This document shows, in pieces, positions 27,042 to 37,698 of a DNA stretch of 39,215 nt (its first letter is position 1; every line of letters starts with the position of its first letter). Below the pieces are notes generated by a model that saw nothing but the letters and a program-made list of their open reading frames with translations, had not been told where the DNA came from and did no database searches. The stretch is from Enterobacteriaceae bacterium B14. GTDB lineage: Bacteria; Pseudomonadota; Gammaproteobacteria; Enterobacterales; Enterobacteriaceae. Both the position numbers and the translations under genes were made by a program. The stretch covers positions 2,314 to 41,528 of the forward strand of contig DF158882.1 of the NCBI GenBank assembly GCA_000307305.1. The letters run 5' to 3'.

Positions 27042-28502
27042 ATGATACCTGTCGTCGCGCTAGTTGGGCGCCCGAATGTAGGAAAATCCACTTTATTCAA
27101 TCGATTAACGCGTACTCGTGATGCGTTAGTGGCTGACTTTCCTGGGCTGACTCGCGATCGTAAATATGGTCGGGCTGAAGTAGCGGGTTATGAGTTTATC
27201 GCTATTGATACTGGCGGTATTGATGGCACCGAAACTGGGGTCGAAACGCATATGGCAGAGCAGTCTCTGCTGGCGATTGAAGAGGCCGATATTGTCCTGT
27301 TTATGGTTGATGCCAGAGCAGGTTTATTAGCGGCAGATCAAGGGATTGCTCAGCATTTACGGATGCGTGAAAAACCCACGATTTTGGTCGCAAACAAAAC
27401 CGATGGGCTTGATCCTGATACTGCTGTTGCAGACTTTTTCTCTCTGGGGCTTGGTGATATCTATCCAATTGCTGCCTCTCAGGGGCGTGGTGTAACCTCT
27501 CTTATCGAGAAAGCGCTCTCTCCGCTAATTGAGCCGGAAACCCCAAAAGAAGAAGTTGAATTTGATGAGTGGGCAGAGGAAGGCGAGGCTGATGAAGAGA
27601 AGCCAGACCTGATCCCACTAGAAGATTTACCGATCAAAATAGCTATTGTTGGCCGCCCTAATGTGGGTAAATCAACATTAACTAACCGTATTCTTGGTGA
27701 AGATCGTGTTGTTGTATATGACATGCCGGGTACCACGCGTGACAGTATCTATATCCCGATGGTACGTGATGAGCGTGATTATGTTCTTATCGATACCGCT
27801 GGGGTGCGTAAGCGCGGCAAAATTAATAACGTTGTTGAGAAGTTCTCCGTTATTAAAACATTGCAGGCGATTGAAGACGCTAACGTAGTACTACTGGTTA
27901 TCGATGCCCGTGAAGGGATTTCCGATCAAGATCTCTCATTACTAGGCTTTGTGTTAAACAGTGGGCGTTCGCTGGTCATCGTGGTTAACAAGTGGGATGG
28001 CTTGAGCAACGAGATCAGAGAGCAGGTCAAAGATACGCTGGATCTGCGCTTAGGCTTTGTTGATTTCGCGCGTATTCACTTTATCTCGGCGTTGCATGGC
28101 AGTGGTGTAGGTAACTTGTTTGAGTCTATTCAGGAAGCTTACGACTGTGCAACCAAGCGTGTAAATACCTCCATGTTAACGCGCATCATGCAAATGGCGC
28201 AGGACGATCACCAGCCACCAATGGTTCAGGGGCGCCGCGTTAAGCTTAAGTATGCTCACGCTGGGGGTTATAACCCACCTATCGTGGTCATTCATGGTAA
28301 TCAGGTAAAAGATCTTCCTGACTCCTACAAGCGCTATTTGATGAATTACTTCCGGCGCACTCTAAAAGTGATGGGAACGCCAATTCGTATTCAATTCAAA
28401 GAGGGGGAGAACCCTTTTGAAGGGCGTCATAACTCCCTCACGCCAAATCAGCAGCGCAAACGTAAGCGTCTGATGCAGCATATTAAGAAGCGTGGCAAAT
28501 AA
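27042..28502 (+). CDS. der: Double-Era GTPase Der (EngA), 50S ribosome assembly factor
   Basis: A 486-residue protein with two tandem GTPase domains and a C-terminal KH-like domain. The P-loops GRPNVGKST lie at residues 9-17 and at 204-212. Other G motifs include DTGGI and NKTD in the first domain and DTAGV and NKWD in the second. An acidic linker (about 165-195) joins the domains. Der is essential for maturation of the large ribosomal subunit. I chose ATG 27042 ([11 protein letters not shown]) with GAGG eight bases upstream; an in-frame TTG at 27024 would add six residues the family lacks. Confidence 0.97.
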   Translation: MIPVVALVGRPNVGKSTLFNRLTRTRDALVADFPGLTRDRKYGRAEVAGYEFIAIDTGGIDGTETGVETHMAEQSLLAIEEADIVLFMVDARAGLLAADQGIAQHLRMREKPTILVANKTDGLDPDTAVADFFSLGLGDIYPIAASQGRGVTSLIEKALSPLIEPETPKEEVEFDEWAEEGEADEEKPDLIPLEDLPIKIAIVGRPNVGKSTLTNRILGEDRVVVYDMPGTTRDSIYIPMVRDERDYVLIDTAGVRKRGKINNVVEKFSVIKTLQAIEDANVVLLVIDAREGISDQDLSLLGFVLNSGRSLVIVVNKWDGLSNEIREQVKDTLDLRLGFVDFARIHFISALHGSGVGNLFESIQEAYDCATKRVNTSMLTRIMQMAQDDHQPPMVQGRRVKLKYAHAGGYNPPIVVIHGNQVKDLPDSYKRYLMNYFRRTLKVMGTPIRIQFKEGENPFEGRHNSLTPNQQRKRKRLMQHIKKRGK

Positions 28503-28526
28503 GCATATTTTGTGAGTGATTTCTAT

Positions 28527-28560
28527 AAAAAGGCATACTACATTGAGTATGCCTTTTTGT
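28527..28560 (+). terminator. Rho-independent terminator after der
   Basis: A 13-bp perfect stem (28527-28539 with 28546-28558) flanked by A and T runs, so it can work in both directions. Confidence 0.9.
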
Positions 28561-28583
28561 TTGTTCATCATTAGAGGAATGCG

Positions 28584-29540
28584 ATGTCTTGGGATAATTG
28601 GTCATTTGCGTTTAACGTTACTGCGCCGAACCTTCTCATGCTGCTACTTGGCGTCTTTCTACGGCGCGTTGGCCTTATGAATGATGATTTCTGCCACAGT
28701 GCCTCTCGTCTCGTATTTACCCTCGCTCTTCCCTGTTTGCTCTTTTTTAGCCTAGCGGGTAATCACAGCGGCGTTAGCGGTAATCTTCCCCTCGCCATCT
28801 ATGGTGCGTTTGCCACCGTAGCGACTTTCTTGCTGCTTGAGCTTGTTGCGCCCAAATTGGTTTCAAACCCGCAGGAGAGGGGGATTTTCGTCCAAGGTGG
28901 TTTTCGTGCCAACACAGCTATTGTGGGGTTAGCCTATTGTGCGAATGCGTATGGCAGTGAGGGGGTGGCGATTGGCTCGCTCTATATGGCTGCAACCGTA
29001 CTCTTGTTTAATGTACTTTCGGTGGTGACGCTTACTCGTAGCCTAAGAGAGAGACAAAACCGCAGTAACGGGTTGCTTGATACCCTCAAGGGCATTATTA
29101 AAAACCCGTTGATTATCAGTATTGCCCTTGGCCTGTTATATGATGCATCGCAACTCCCCGTACCCAAAGTGATGTCAGATACAGGGCATTTGCTTTCTGG
29201 GTTGGCACTGCCCCTCGCACTTTTGTGTACTGGTGCGAGTCTAGATCTTAAAGCAATGCGCTCTTCCTCTGGTGTTGCGATGCACTCATCCCTTGCCAAG
29301 CTTATTGTTATCCCTCTCATTATGACTTTTGGGGGCTGGCTATACGGTTTTCGTGGTATTCCTCTGGGTATTATCTTTCTGTTCTCTTCTACACCAACGG
29401 CGGCGGCAAGCTATGTCATGGTGAGAGCGATGGGTGGGAATGCGACACTTGCCGCCAATATTATTGCCGTCACGACATTCGGCTCCTTCTTTACCACCTC
29501 GGTCGGGTTATATTTATTACGGCATTGGAATATCATCTAG
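28584..29540 (+). CDS. AEC (auxin efflux carrier) family transporter
   Basis: A 318-residue integral membrane protein with about ten hydrophobic segments in two five-helix repeats. The N-terminus PNLLMLLLGVFLRRVGLM and the crossover region LVFTLALPCLLF are typical of bacterial AEC permeases (relatives of E. coli YfdV and malonate carriers). The region around GGFRANTAIVGLAY is a second conserved block. These carriers move small organic anions, but the substrate cannot be told from sequence. Neither neighbouring gene hints at one. The gene begins 24 bp after the der terminator and has TAGAGGA upstream. yfgJ follows 41 bp later. E. coli K-12 has no such gene here. Confidence 0.85.
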   Translation: MSWDNWSFAFNVTAPNLLMLLLGVFLRRVGLMNDDFCHSASRLVFTLALPCLLFFSLAGNHSGVSGNLPLAIYGAFATVATFLLLELVAPKLVSNPQERGIFVQGGFRANTAIVGLAYCANAYGSEGVAIGSLYMAATVLLFNVLSVVTLTRSLRERQNRSNGLLDTLKGIIKNPLIISIALGLLYDASQLPVPKVMSDTGHLLSGLALPLALLCTGASLDLKAMRSSSGVAMHSSLAKLIVIPLIMTFGGWLYGFRGIPLGIIFLFSSTPTAAASYVMVRAMGGNATLAANIIAVTTFGSFFTTSVGLYLLRHWNII

Positions 29541-29581
29541 CCTCTTTCCCGCATATTGACTAATACACAGTAGGAGCAGTT

Positions 29582-29809
29582 ATGGATGCGCTTTGTCCAG
29601 AGTGTCAGCAGGCCATGCAGTGGCAAAAGGGCCATTTTATCTGTGAGGCGTGCCATAAAAGCTATCAGCAGCAGGCTCTATGCCCTGAATGTCATCAGCC
29701 ATTAGAAGAGCTTAAAGCTTGTGGGGCAGTGGATTACTTTTGTCGTAGCGGCGGTCATGGAATGGTATCCAAGCGGAGAGTTGTGTTTACTTATCAATTG
29801 ATCGACTAG
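29582..29809 (+). CDS. yfgJ: Zinc-ribbon protein YfgJ
   Basis: A 75-residue protein with two zinc ribbons. Cysteine pairs are C5/C8 with C21/C24, and C34/C37 with C47/C54. The block LKACGAVDYFC is shared with E. coli YfgJ (71 residues). The function is unknown; the ribbon pattern suggests nucleic-acid or protein contact. It has AGGAG seven bases upstream of the ATG. It is convergent with xseA: only 8 bp separate the two stops, and no terminator is visible between them. Confidence 0.9.
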   Translation: MDALCPECQQAMQWQKGHFICEACHKSYQQQALCPECHQPLEELKACGAVDYFCRSGGHGMVSKRRVVFTYQLID

Positions 29810-29817
29810 CGTCATCT

Positions 29818-31182
29818 CTAACTGCTTTTGGCTTTACGCTGCTTTTTAACGAGGGTGACTTGGCTTTCAACCCAGCCATCCTGTAGCCGCGTTGTCAGTA
29901 TTGCGCCTTTTTTAATTTGACTCGTTTTCTTCAACACTTCGCCGCTATCTGTCTGAGCCACGCTATAACCTCTGGCGAGTGTCGCCAGAGGGCTGACCGC
30001 TTCTAACTGTGAACAAGCGATACCAAACTGCTGTTTAGTGGTGCCCAACTGGCGTTCAAGAGCTTGCTGCAAACGATACTGTTGCTGTTGAAGCTGCTGC
30101 TGATAACGGTGAATCCTGTTCTCTGGCTGAGTCTGCATCAAACGCTGCTGTAAGCGCTCACTCTGATTAAGCAATCGCTTCAAACGGGTCTGGATACTGT
30201 CATCAAGGCGACGGCGTAGCTTCATCAACGCTGTTTGTTGGCGAGCAAGGCGCAGGTGTGGATGCTGTTGCTGTAAGCGGTGGGCGATTCGGGTGATCGT
30301 CTGGTTTTTTTGTGCCAGATAGTAATCCATCGCCATCTCTAACCGCTGTTGCTGGTTCTGGATCTGGCGCAATAGCTCAAGCTGGTTACGACTGACAAGT
30401 TCTGCGGCAGCAGAAGGGGTGGGAGCACGTAAATCCGCCACAAAATCGGCAATAGTTACGTCCACTTCATGCCCTACGGCACTAACAATTGGGATTTGAC
30501 TATTGAAGATAGCTCGCGCCACTCGCTCATCGTTAAAGCACCAAAGGTCTTCCAGAGAGCCTCCGCCACGCCCGACGATAAGCACATCACACTCAGCACG
30601 CTGGTTCGCTAGCGTTATTGCACGCACAATTTGCAAGGGAGCATCGACTCCTTGAACCGTCGTTGGGTAAATCACGATGGGCAGAGAGGGATCGCGTCGC
30701 TGCAACACCTGCAAAATGTCATGAAGCGCAGCTCCGGTAGAGGAGGTGACGACACCAACACGCTTCGCAGGAGAAGGAAGTAGCTGCTTATGTGATTGTT
30801 CAAATAAGCCTTCCGCCGCCAGTGTTTGTTTGAGTAACTCAAACTGCTGTTGCAGCAAACCATCACCGGCATCCTGCATGCTTTCAATAATCAGTTGATA
30901 GTCGCCACGTGGTTCATACAGTGTAATCGTTGCTCTGACTAACACCTGCTGGCCATTTTGCGGGCGAAGTGTGACTCGGCGGTTGCTGTTGCGAAACATC
31001 GCACAGCGAACCTGAGCGCGATCATCTTTTAGGGTGAAATACCAGTGACCCGAAGAGGGCTGGGATAGGTTTGATATCTCACCTGTTAACCAGATTTGGC
31101 CCATCTCCATTTCCAATAGCTGGCGAACCGTTTGGTTTAATCGGCTAATCGTAAAAATATTTGCGGAAATAGGCTGTGACAT
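29818..31182 (-). CDS. xseA: Exodeoxyribonuclease VII large subunit
   Basis: From ATG 31182 ([10 protein letters not shown]) the product has 454 residues (E. coli 456). With XseB it degrades single-stranded DNA in both directions. Order: N-terminal OB fold (about 1-105, with [20 protein letters not shown]); catalytic domain (about 125-320), including [12 protein letters not shown] and [26 protein letters not shown]; then a Gln/Leu/Arg-rich coiled coil (about 280-390) that binds XseB chains; and a short C-terminal domain ([10 protein letters not shown]). An in-frame TTG at 31197 would add five residues. Neither start has a clear ribosome site. It is divergent from guaB, as in E. coli. Confidence 0.96.
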   Translation of the reverse strand: MSQPISANIFTISRLNQTVRQLLEMEMGQIWLTGEISNLSQPSSGHWYFTLKDDRAQVRCAMFRNSNRRVTLRPQNGQQVLVRATITLYEPRGDYQLIIESMQDAGDGLLQQQFELLKQTLAAEGLFEQSHKQLLPSPAKRVGVVTSSTGAALHDILQVLQRRDPSLPIVIYPTTVQGVDAPLQIVRAITLANQRAECDVLIVGRGGGSLEDLWCFNDERVARAIFNSQIPIVSAVGHEVDVTIADFVADLRAPTPSAAAELVSRNQLELLRQIQNQQQRLEMAMDYYLAQKNQTITRIAHRLQQQHPHLRLARQQTALMKLRRRLDDSIQTRLKRLLNQSERLQQRLMQTQPENRIHRYQQQLQQQQYRLQQALERQLGTTKQQFGIACSQLEAVSPLATLARGYSVAQTDSGEVLKKTSQIKKGAILTTRLQDGWVESQVTLVKKQRKAKSS

Positions 31183-31217
31183 TGTGAGATAGATCAAACT
31201 TTAAAACAAAGACTTAA

Positions 31218-32819
<1,602 letters not shown>

Positions 32820-32855
32820 AACAGACCCGATGGCATCAATGGTTTAATTACTCTG

Positions 32856-32877
32856 ACCGGTCAGTAAGCTGACCGGT
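32856..32877 (+). other. Intercistronic hairpin guaB-guaA
   Basis: A perfect 9-bp stem ACCGGTCAG/CTGACCGGT (32856-32864 with 32869-32877) with a tetraloop. Only a weak T tract (TTATTTG) follows. It may reduce readthrough into guaA or protect guaB mRNA. Confidence 0.5.
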
Positions 32878-32912
32878 TATTTGACTCTGAGTTTTTTGGA
32901 AAATCGCCCTAC

Positions 32913-34490
32913 ATGACAAAGAATATTCATAAACATCGGATACTCATTCTCGATTTTGGTTCCCAATATACCCAGCTTATTGCCCGACGCATCCGCGAAA
33001 TCGGTGTTTACTGTGAGCTATGGGCATGGGATGTTACCGAAGAGCAGATCCGTGGATTTAAACCAGACGGCATTATTCTGTCTGGCAGCCCTGAGAGTAC
33101 AACAGAAGCAAACAGCCCAAGAGCGCCAGAGTATGTCTTTAACGCAGGTATCCCTGTTTTAGGGATCTGCTATGGCATGCAAACCATGTCTATGCAAATG
33201 GGCGGCAGCGTTCAGTGTTCTGAAGAGCGTGAGTTTGGTTATGCTCAGGTTGAGATCATTGCAGATAGTGCGTTAACTCGCGGTATTGAAGATCTGCTTA
33301 GCTCTGCAGGCAAGCCAATCCTCGATGTTTGGATGAGTCACGGCGATAAAGTTACCGCTATCCCTGCCGATTTTACTACCGTTGCTAGCACTGAAAATTG
33401 CCCGTTCGCGATTATGGCAAACGAAGAGAAGCGTTTCTTCGGTCTGCAATTCCACCCTGAAGTGACACACACCAAGCAAGGTTTGGCACTACTGCAACGC
33501 TTCGTACTCGATATCTGCGGCTGTGAAGCATTGTGGACTCCGGCAACCATTATCGAAGATGCCATTGTGCGTATGCGTGAGCAAGTGGGTGACGATCAAG
33601 TTATCCTCGGCCTGTCCGGCGGCGTGGACTCTTCCGTTACTGCACTACTGCTGCATCGCGCCATTGGTGATCGCCTAACTTGCGTTTTTGTTGACCACGG
33701 TCTGCTGCGTTTAAATGAAGGTGAGCAGGTCATGGAGATGTTTGGCAACCGTTTTGGCCTGAACATCATTCACGTGAAAGCAGAAGAGCGCTTCATGAAT
33801 GCGCTGTCTGGCGTAGCAGATCCAGAAGCTAAACGTAAAACAATTGGTCGTATGTTTGTTGAAGTCTTTGATGAAGAAGCAGCAAAACAGACTAATGTTA
33901 AATGGCTAGCGCAGGGGACTATTTACCCTGACGTCATCGAATCCGCTGCTTCTGCAACGGGCAAAGCACACCTTATCAAATCTCACCACAACGTGGGCGG
34001 CTTGCCAGAAGAGATGAAGATGGGGCTGGTGGAGCCGCTGAAAGAGTTGTTTAAAGATGAAGTGCGTAAAATCGGCTTAGAGCTAGGCCTACCTTATGAC
34101 ATGCTTTACCGTCACCCATTCCCAGGCCCAGGCTTAGGTGTGCGCGTATTGGGTGAAGTGAAGAAAGAGTACTGTGATTTGCTACGCCGTGCCGATGCTA
34201 TCTTCATTGAAGAGCTGCACAAGGCCGAGCTATATCACAAAGTCAGCCAAGCTTTTACTGTCTTCCTGCCAGTGCGCTCTGTCGGCGTGATGGGCGATGG
34301 CCGTAAATATGACTGGGTTGTCTCCCTGCGTGCAGTAGAAACCATTGATTTCATGACAGCGCACTGGGCACACCTGCCTTACGATTTCTTAGGCCGTGTA
34401 TCTAATCGCATTATCAATGAAGTAAATGGTATTTCTCGCGTGGTGTACGATATCTCTGGCAAACCGCCAGCGACGATCGAGTGGGAATGA
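32913..34490 (+). CDS. guaA: GMP synthase (glutamine-hydrolysing)
   Basis: A 525-residue enzyme that aminates XMP to GMP. The N-terminal class I glutamine amidotransferase (about 8-200) has the triad C86 (GICYGMQ), H181 and E183 (FHPEVTH). The ATP-pyrophosphatase domain carries the PP-loop SGGVDSS (about 235-241). The C-terminal dimerisation domain (about 400-525) is almost the same as in E. coli, including [11 protein letters not shown]. One odd residue: the oxyanion-hole loop reads ILSGSPES, with serine at position 59, where E. coli has glycine. The backbone amide would still be available. It forms an operon with guaB and ends at a bidirectional terminator. Confidence 0.98.
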   Translation: MTKNIHKHRILILDFGSQYTQLIARRIREIGVYCELWAWDVTEEQIRGFKPDGIILSGSPESTTEANSPRAPEYVFNAGIPVLGICYGMQTMSMQMGGSVQCSEEREFGYAQVEIIADSALTRGIEDLLSSAGKPILDVWMSHGDKVTAIPADFTTVASTENCPFAIMANEEKRFFGLQFHPEVTHTKQGLALLQRFVLDICGCEALWTPATIIEDAIVRMREQVGDDQVILGLSGGVDSSVTALLLHRAIGDRLTCVFVDHGLLRLNEGEQVMEMFGNRFGLNIIHVKAEERFMNALSGVADPEAKRKTIGRMFVEVFDEEAAKQTNVKWLAQGTIYPDVIESAASATGKAHLIKSHHNVGGLPEEMKMGLVEPLKELFKDEVRKIGLELGLPYDMLYRHPFPGPGLGVRVLGEVKKEYCDLLRRADAIFIEELHKAELYHKVSQAFTVFLPVRSVGVMGDGRKYDWVVSLRAVETIDFMTAHWAHLPYDFLGRVSNRIINEVNGISRVVYDISGKPPATIEWE

Positions 34491-34522
34491 TATCACCGTA
34501 TCTTCATTAAATAGCTAAAACG

Positions 34523-34560
34523 AAAAAGCCCGCTATCTGATTAAGATAGCGGGCTTTTTT
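34523..34560. terminator. Bidirectional terminator between guaA and the GT41 gene
   Basis: A 16-bp perfect stem (34523-34538 with 34544-34559) and a 5-base loop. A run on one side and T run on the other, so it serves both convergent genes. Confidence 0.93.
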
Positions 34561-34579
34561 ATTCAATTCACCTATCTAC

Positions 34580-36568
34580 TCACCCTAAAACAACCGGATT
34601 CCGCTTAGCATCGCCATCAGATGTACTATGGTGCACCCAAATTGCCCGATACAGTTTCTCCAAATCACGGGTAAACAGCTCAGTATTAAAGAGCGGTGTC
34701 GTCATTCTGTTTTCAAGCAGCGTTGCTCTAAGTTGCTGTAGCCTTGTCGGGTCATTGGCAAGCGAAAGCGCTAATTGATAATACTCCTCATCACTTTCTG
34801 TGATCAGCTCTGGTAGCCTAATCGTAGTGAGCAAACTTGCCGCAACTCGGCTAGCAAACAGCGAACCAATACGTGTCACCAATGGTACACCTGCCCATAA
34901 AGCATCACTCGCTGTGGTATGTGAACCGACAGGGTAGGTATCCAGCGCTAAATCGGCTAATTGCAGACGCCCAAGGTGCTGCTCTACAGATAAGCTTTTC
35001 GCAAAAATTAAGCGCTCTGGATCGATACCATTTTTCACTGCCTGCGCACGTAAGTTATCCATTGGAATCGGTGATTTTGATGCTAGCAGCCACAGAACAC
35101 TATTGGGTACGCTATGTAGCAGTTTGCACCAGATAGAAAATGTCTCTGGGTTAAACTTTAGAATCTGGTTAAAGCTACAGAAAACGAAAGCCCCTTCTGG
35201 TAATCCTTCTTCTGCCCGCATAGGCGTCGGCATGATCTTCTTCTGGTCATCGTTCGGCTGGTAGCAATACGGCATCAAGGCCAACGTTTCACTAAAATGC
35301 TCTGCATGTTCAGGCGGTGTGACCACCGGATCGCCAATAATATAATCGGCCATCCGTGGTTCACCTAAGGTTCCTGGGTATCCCAACCAGCTAACAATCG
35401 TTGGTGCAGGGCGTATTGCCGTAATTCCTGGTCTACCATTTTGGGTAAAGCCTTTTAAATCCACCAGAATATGTAAATTATCCTGAGCAATGGTTTGTGC
35501 CGCAGCAATGTCAGACATGCTACTGATATCGACAATGTCTATATTCAGTGCTGCGAGCCGAGCTGTATAAGCATCACTCTGTTTAGGGGAATAAGAGTAA
35601 AGTCTGATAAAGAAACCATCAGTATTATGCCTCTCTAATATTCCTGAGAGCAGGTGCATAGTGGCATGATTATAAAAATCAGAAGAAAGATAACCTATTC
35701 GCAATATATTATCGTCTGGCGGTAGAGGTAGCGCCATTGGCGGAAAACTCAATATACTTTTTGATTTATGGTGCGCAAACATCCTTCCTGCATTGCGATG
35801 TAAAATAGGTGTGAGTTGAGCGATATTTAATAGCGACCAAGGTTCAGAATCATATTCACTATTTGTCTCTATACTTTTTAACACTGCACTATCTAGTGTA
35901 TCCAGTTCAGTCCAAATAGCACCACGGCGGGCAGTTCGCTGTGCAGCAGAATAATCCCCAATCTTTTTAAACATATCGATAGCGGTTTGGAATTGGCCTT
36001 CTTTTTCGTAAATCTGAGCCAAGATAGAATAAGCTTCAGAAAGTGAAGGATCTAGCGCTATGGTTCTATGCAGAACCTCTTTAGCTTCTTCCGATTGATT
36101 TGTTTCACTGAGAATAAAACCTAAATTCTTATAAGCTAAAGCGTAATTCGGTGCACTGGAGATTGCTATACGATAAAGGCGTTCAGCCTCAGCATAATTT
36201 TTTTCAGCGGCAAAAATATTGCCGAGGTTATTTGCTGCTTTGGCATGGCGAGGATCTAATTTTAGCGTGTGGCGAAAGGCATCTTCTACTTCAGGTAATT
36301 TATTAAGCGCACGATAAACCAAACCAATATTGAAATAGTAATCGGATGTGGGTTTTATACTGATAGCCTTACGAATAGCGGATTCAGCTTCAGTATGTCG
36401 ATTGAGCTGATGATAAATAATCCCTAATAGATGGTGTGCATCAGCAAATCGTGGTGCAAGGCGAACGGACTGGCGCAGAATATTTTCCGCTTTTAAATAA
36501 TCACCTTTATTGTAGAAATCAATGGCTTCTTGATACTTTCTATTTAAAACGTGCTGATTACTTTTCAT
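34580..36568 (-). CDS. TPR protein with GT41 (SPINDLY/OGT-like) glycosyltransferase domain
   Basis: A 662-residue protein. Residues about 8-215 form five or six TPR repeats (e.g. DAHHLLGIIYHQLNRHTEAE, AANNLGNIFAAEKNYAEAE). Residues about 288-645 form a GT41 catalytic region. It keeps GYLSSDFYNHATMHL (293-307, His301), FNQILKFNPETF with K471, and a nucleotide-sugar loop LDTYPVGSHTTASDALWAG (H550). These match the SDF-NH, K and HTT positions of human O-GlcNAc transferase, so it is probably active on protein hydroxyls or amides. There is no signal peptide, so it acts in the cytoplasm. The GGAGGAG ribosome site at 36577-36571 is strong. Donor sugar and target are unknown. HMW1C-type N-glucosyltransferases are also GT41, but I see no HMW1C-specific feature. 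Confidence 0.87.
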   Translation of the reverse strand: MKSNQHVLNRKYQEAIDFYNKGDYLKAENILRQSVRLAPRFADAHHLLGIIYHQLNRHTEAESAIRKAISIKPTSDYYFNIGLVYRALNKLPEVEDAFRHTLKLDPRHAKAANNLGNIFAAEKNYAEAERLYRIAISSAPNYALAYKNLGFILSETNQSEEAKEVLHRTIALDPSLSEAYSILAQIYEKEGQFQTAIDMFKKIGDYSAAQRTARRGAIWTELDTLDSAVLKSIETNSEYDSEPWSLLNIAQLTPILHRNAGRMFAHHKSKSILSFPPMALPLPPDDNILRIGYLSSDFYNHATMHLLSGILERHNTDGFFIRLYSYSPKQSDAYTARLAALNIDIVDISSMSDIAAAQTIAQDNLHILVDLKGFTQNGRPGITAIRPAPTIVSWLGYPGTLGEPRMADYIIGDPVVTPPEHAEHFSETLALMPYCYQPNDDQKKIMPTPMRAEEGLPEGAFVFCSFNQILKFNPETFSIWCKLLHSVPNSVLWLLASKSPIPMDNLRAQAVKNGIDPERLIFAKSLSVEQHLGRLQLADLALDTYPVGSHTTASDALWAGVPLVTRIGSLFASRVAASLLTTIRLPELITESDEEYYQLALSLANDPTRLQQLRATLLENRMTTPLFNTELFTRDLEKLYRAIWVHHSTSDGDAKRNPVVLG

Positions 36569-36714
36569 CGCTCCTCCGTGAGCCTATCAATATATTAATA
36601 GATTAAGCTTTATCTTATTTGGAATAATCTTATTTTAAAAATAAACAAAGCGTTGCAAGTTTAGCATTAAAAATAGAGGTCGTCCCCCAGATAGCACCTT
36701 TGCATAGAACGATG

Positions 36715-36744
36715 TTGACCTTCAGCAAAGAGTGTATCAATAAT
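36715..36744 (+). promoter_or_regulatory. thiMD promoter
   Basis: -35 TTGACC (36715-36720), 18-bp spacer, -10 AATAAT (36739-36744). The predicted start, about 36751, coincides with the beginning of the TPP aptamer. Confidence 0.7.
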
Positions 36745-36753
36745 GCTGCTCTG

Positions 36754-36837
36754 ACTCGGGGTGCTTTGGTAAAGACTAAAGCTGAGATATACCCGTAAAC
36801 CTGATCTGGATAATGCCAGCGTAGGGAAGTCCCGATG
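36754..36837 (+). ncRNA. TPP riboswitch (THI-box) aptamer
   Basis: All conserved THI-box segments are present in order. ACTCGGGGTGC is the P1 5' strand. GCTGAGATATACCCGT spans 36781-36796. ACCTGATCTGGATAATGCC starts near 36798, and AGCGTAGGGAAGT leads to CCCGA, which closes P1. It is nearly letter-perfect to the E. coli thiM riboswitch core. It binds thiamine diphosphate and controls the downstream thiMD mRNA. Confidence 0.97.
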
Positions 36838-36852
36838 CTTACCCATCGTCTC

Positions 36853-36874
36853 CTCCCTTATCATTGGATAGGAG
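36853..36874 (+). promoter_or_regulatory. RBS-sequestering hairpin, riboswitch expression platform
   Basis: CTCC (36853-36856) pairs with the thiM ribosome site GGAG (36871-36874), and TATC (36859-36862) with GATA (36867-36870), around loop ATTG. No T tract follows, so control is by translation initiation, as in E. coli thiM. Confidence 0.75.
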
Positions 36875-36878
36875 ATGT

Positions 36879-37696
36879 ATGAACATTCAACCCTCACTTT
36901 TCCCAAATCACCTCGCAGCCCCTTATCTCTCCGAACTAAGAACTTCAGCCCCTTTAGTCCACTGTATGACAAACGAGGTTGTTCAAACGTTTACGGCGAA
37001 TGTTTTGCTCGCGCTAGGCGCATCTCCAGCCATGGTAGTTTCACCTAAAGAGACGGCACAGTTTGCCAAAGTCGCTGATGCGCTGCTTATCAACATTGGA
37101 ACTCTGCATGACAGCCAAGCGGAGGCGATGTTAGTCGCTGTTAAAGCGGCTAACCAAGCAGGAACACCTTGGATACTCGATCCTGTTGCCGTCGGCGGTC
37201 TAGAGTACAGAACTCACTTTGCCCAGCAACTTATTGAACTCAACCCAGCCGCGATACGCGGTAATGCCTCAGAGATCCTCGCATTAGATGGGCAATCTTC
37301 TCAGGGGAGAGGTGTAGACAGTGCGGATGATACGGGAGTGGCACTTAATGCAGCGTATCGTCTGGCTACGCGTTATCGCACCATTGTTGCTGTAACAGGA
37401 GAGACGGACTATATCACCGATGGGGAGTCAACATGGTCAATTCCTTTTGGGGATAAGCTGATGACAAGAGTGGTAGGCACTGGCTGTGCACTTTCTGCTG
37501 TTGTTGCTGCTTTTTACCTTTAACAAACCATCTATCACAACATTCAGCAAATAACCTCGACAAGGTTGCTGCGGCCTGTTTCGTTATGGCATCCGTTGGC
37601 CAAAAGGCTGCTCAGGAGTGTGCTGGCCCCGGTAGCTTCGTCTCTTCGTTTCTCGATGGTTTATATCATTTTAAACCCGACACATTAGGAAAATAA
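36879..37696 (+). pseudogene. thiM: Hydroxyethylthiazole kinase, frameshifted by a 1-base deletion
   Basis: From ATG 36879 ([11 protein letters not shown]) the frame follows E. coli ThiM closely: [41 protein letters not shown] and [14 protein letters not shown]. It then stops at 37521 after AAFYL. The missing C-terminus is intact in another frame: LDKVAAACFVMASVGQKAAQ, then AGPGSFVSSFLDGLYHF, ending at TAA 37694-37696. Adding one base in the T5 run at 37511-37515 joins both parts into 272 residues (E. coli 262). ThiM phosphorylates thiazole alcohol in thiamine salvage. The truncated product (214 residues) loses the last helices. A sequencing error cannot be excluded. thiD follows 2 bases after the restored stop. 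Confidence 0.85.
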
Positions 37697-37698
37697 TA

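Noticed and set aside
36667-36972. 101-residue minus-strand reading frame over the thiM leader
   Set aside because: It is antisense to the TPP aptamer and the thiM start; it is open only by chance.
37505-37523. Programmed -1 frameshift in thiM
   Set aside because: The site is T TTT TAC, not a canonical X-XXY-YYZ heptamer, and no downstream stimulatory structure is evident. A one-base deletion or sequencing error is simpler, so I list it only as an alternative.
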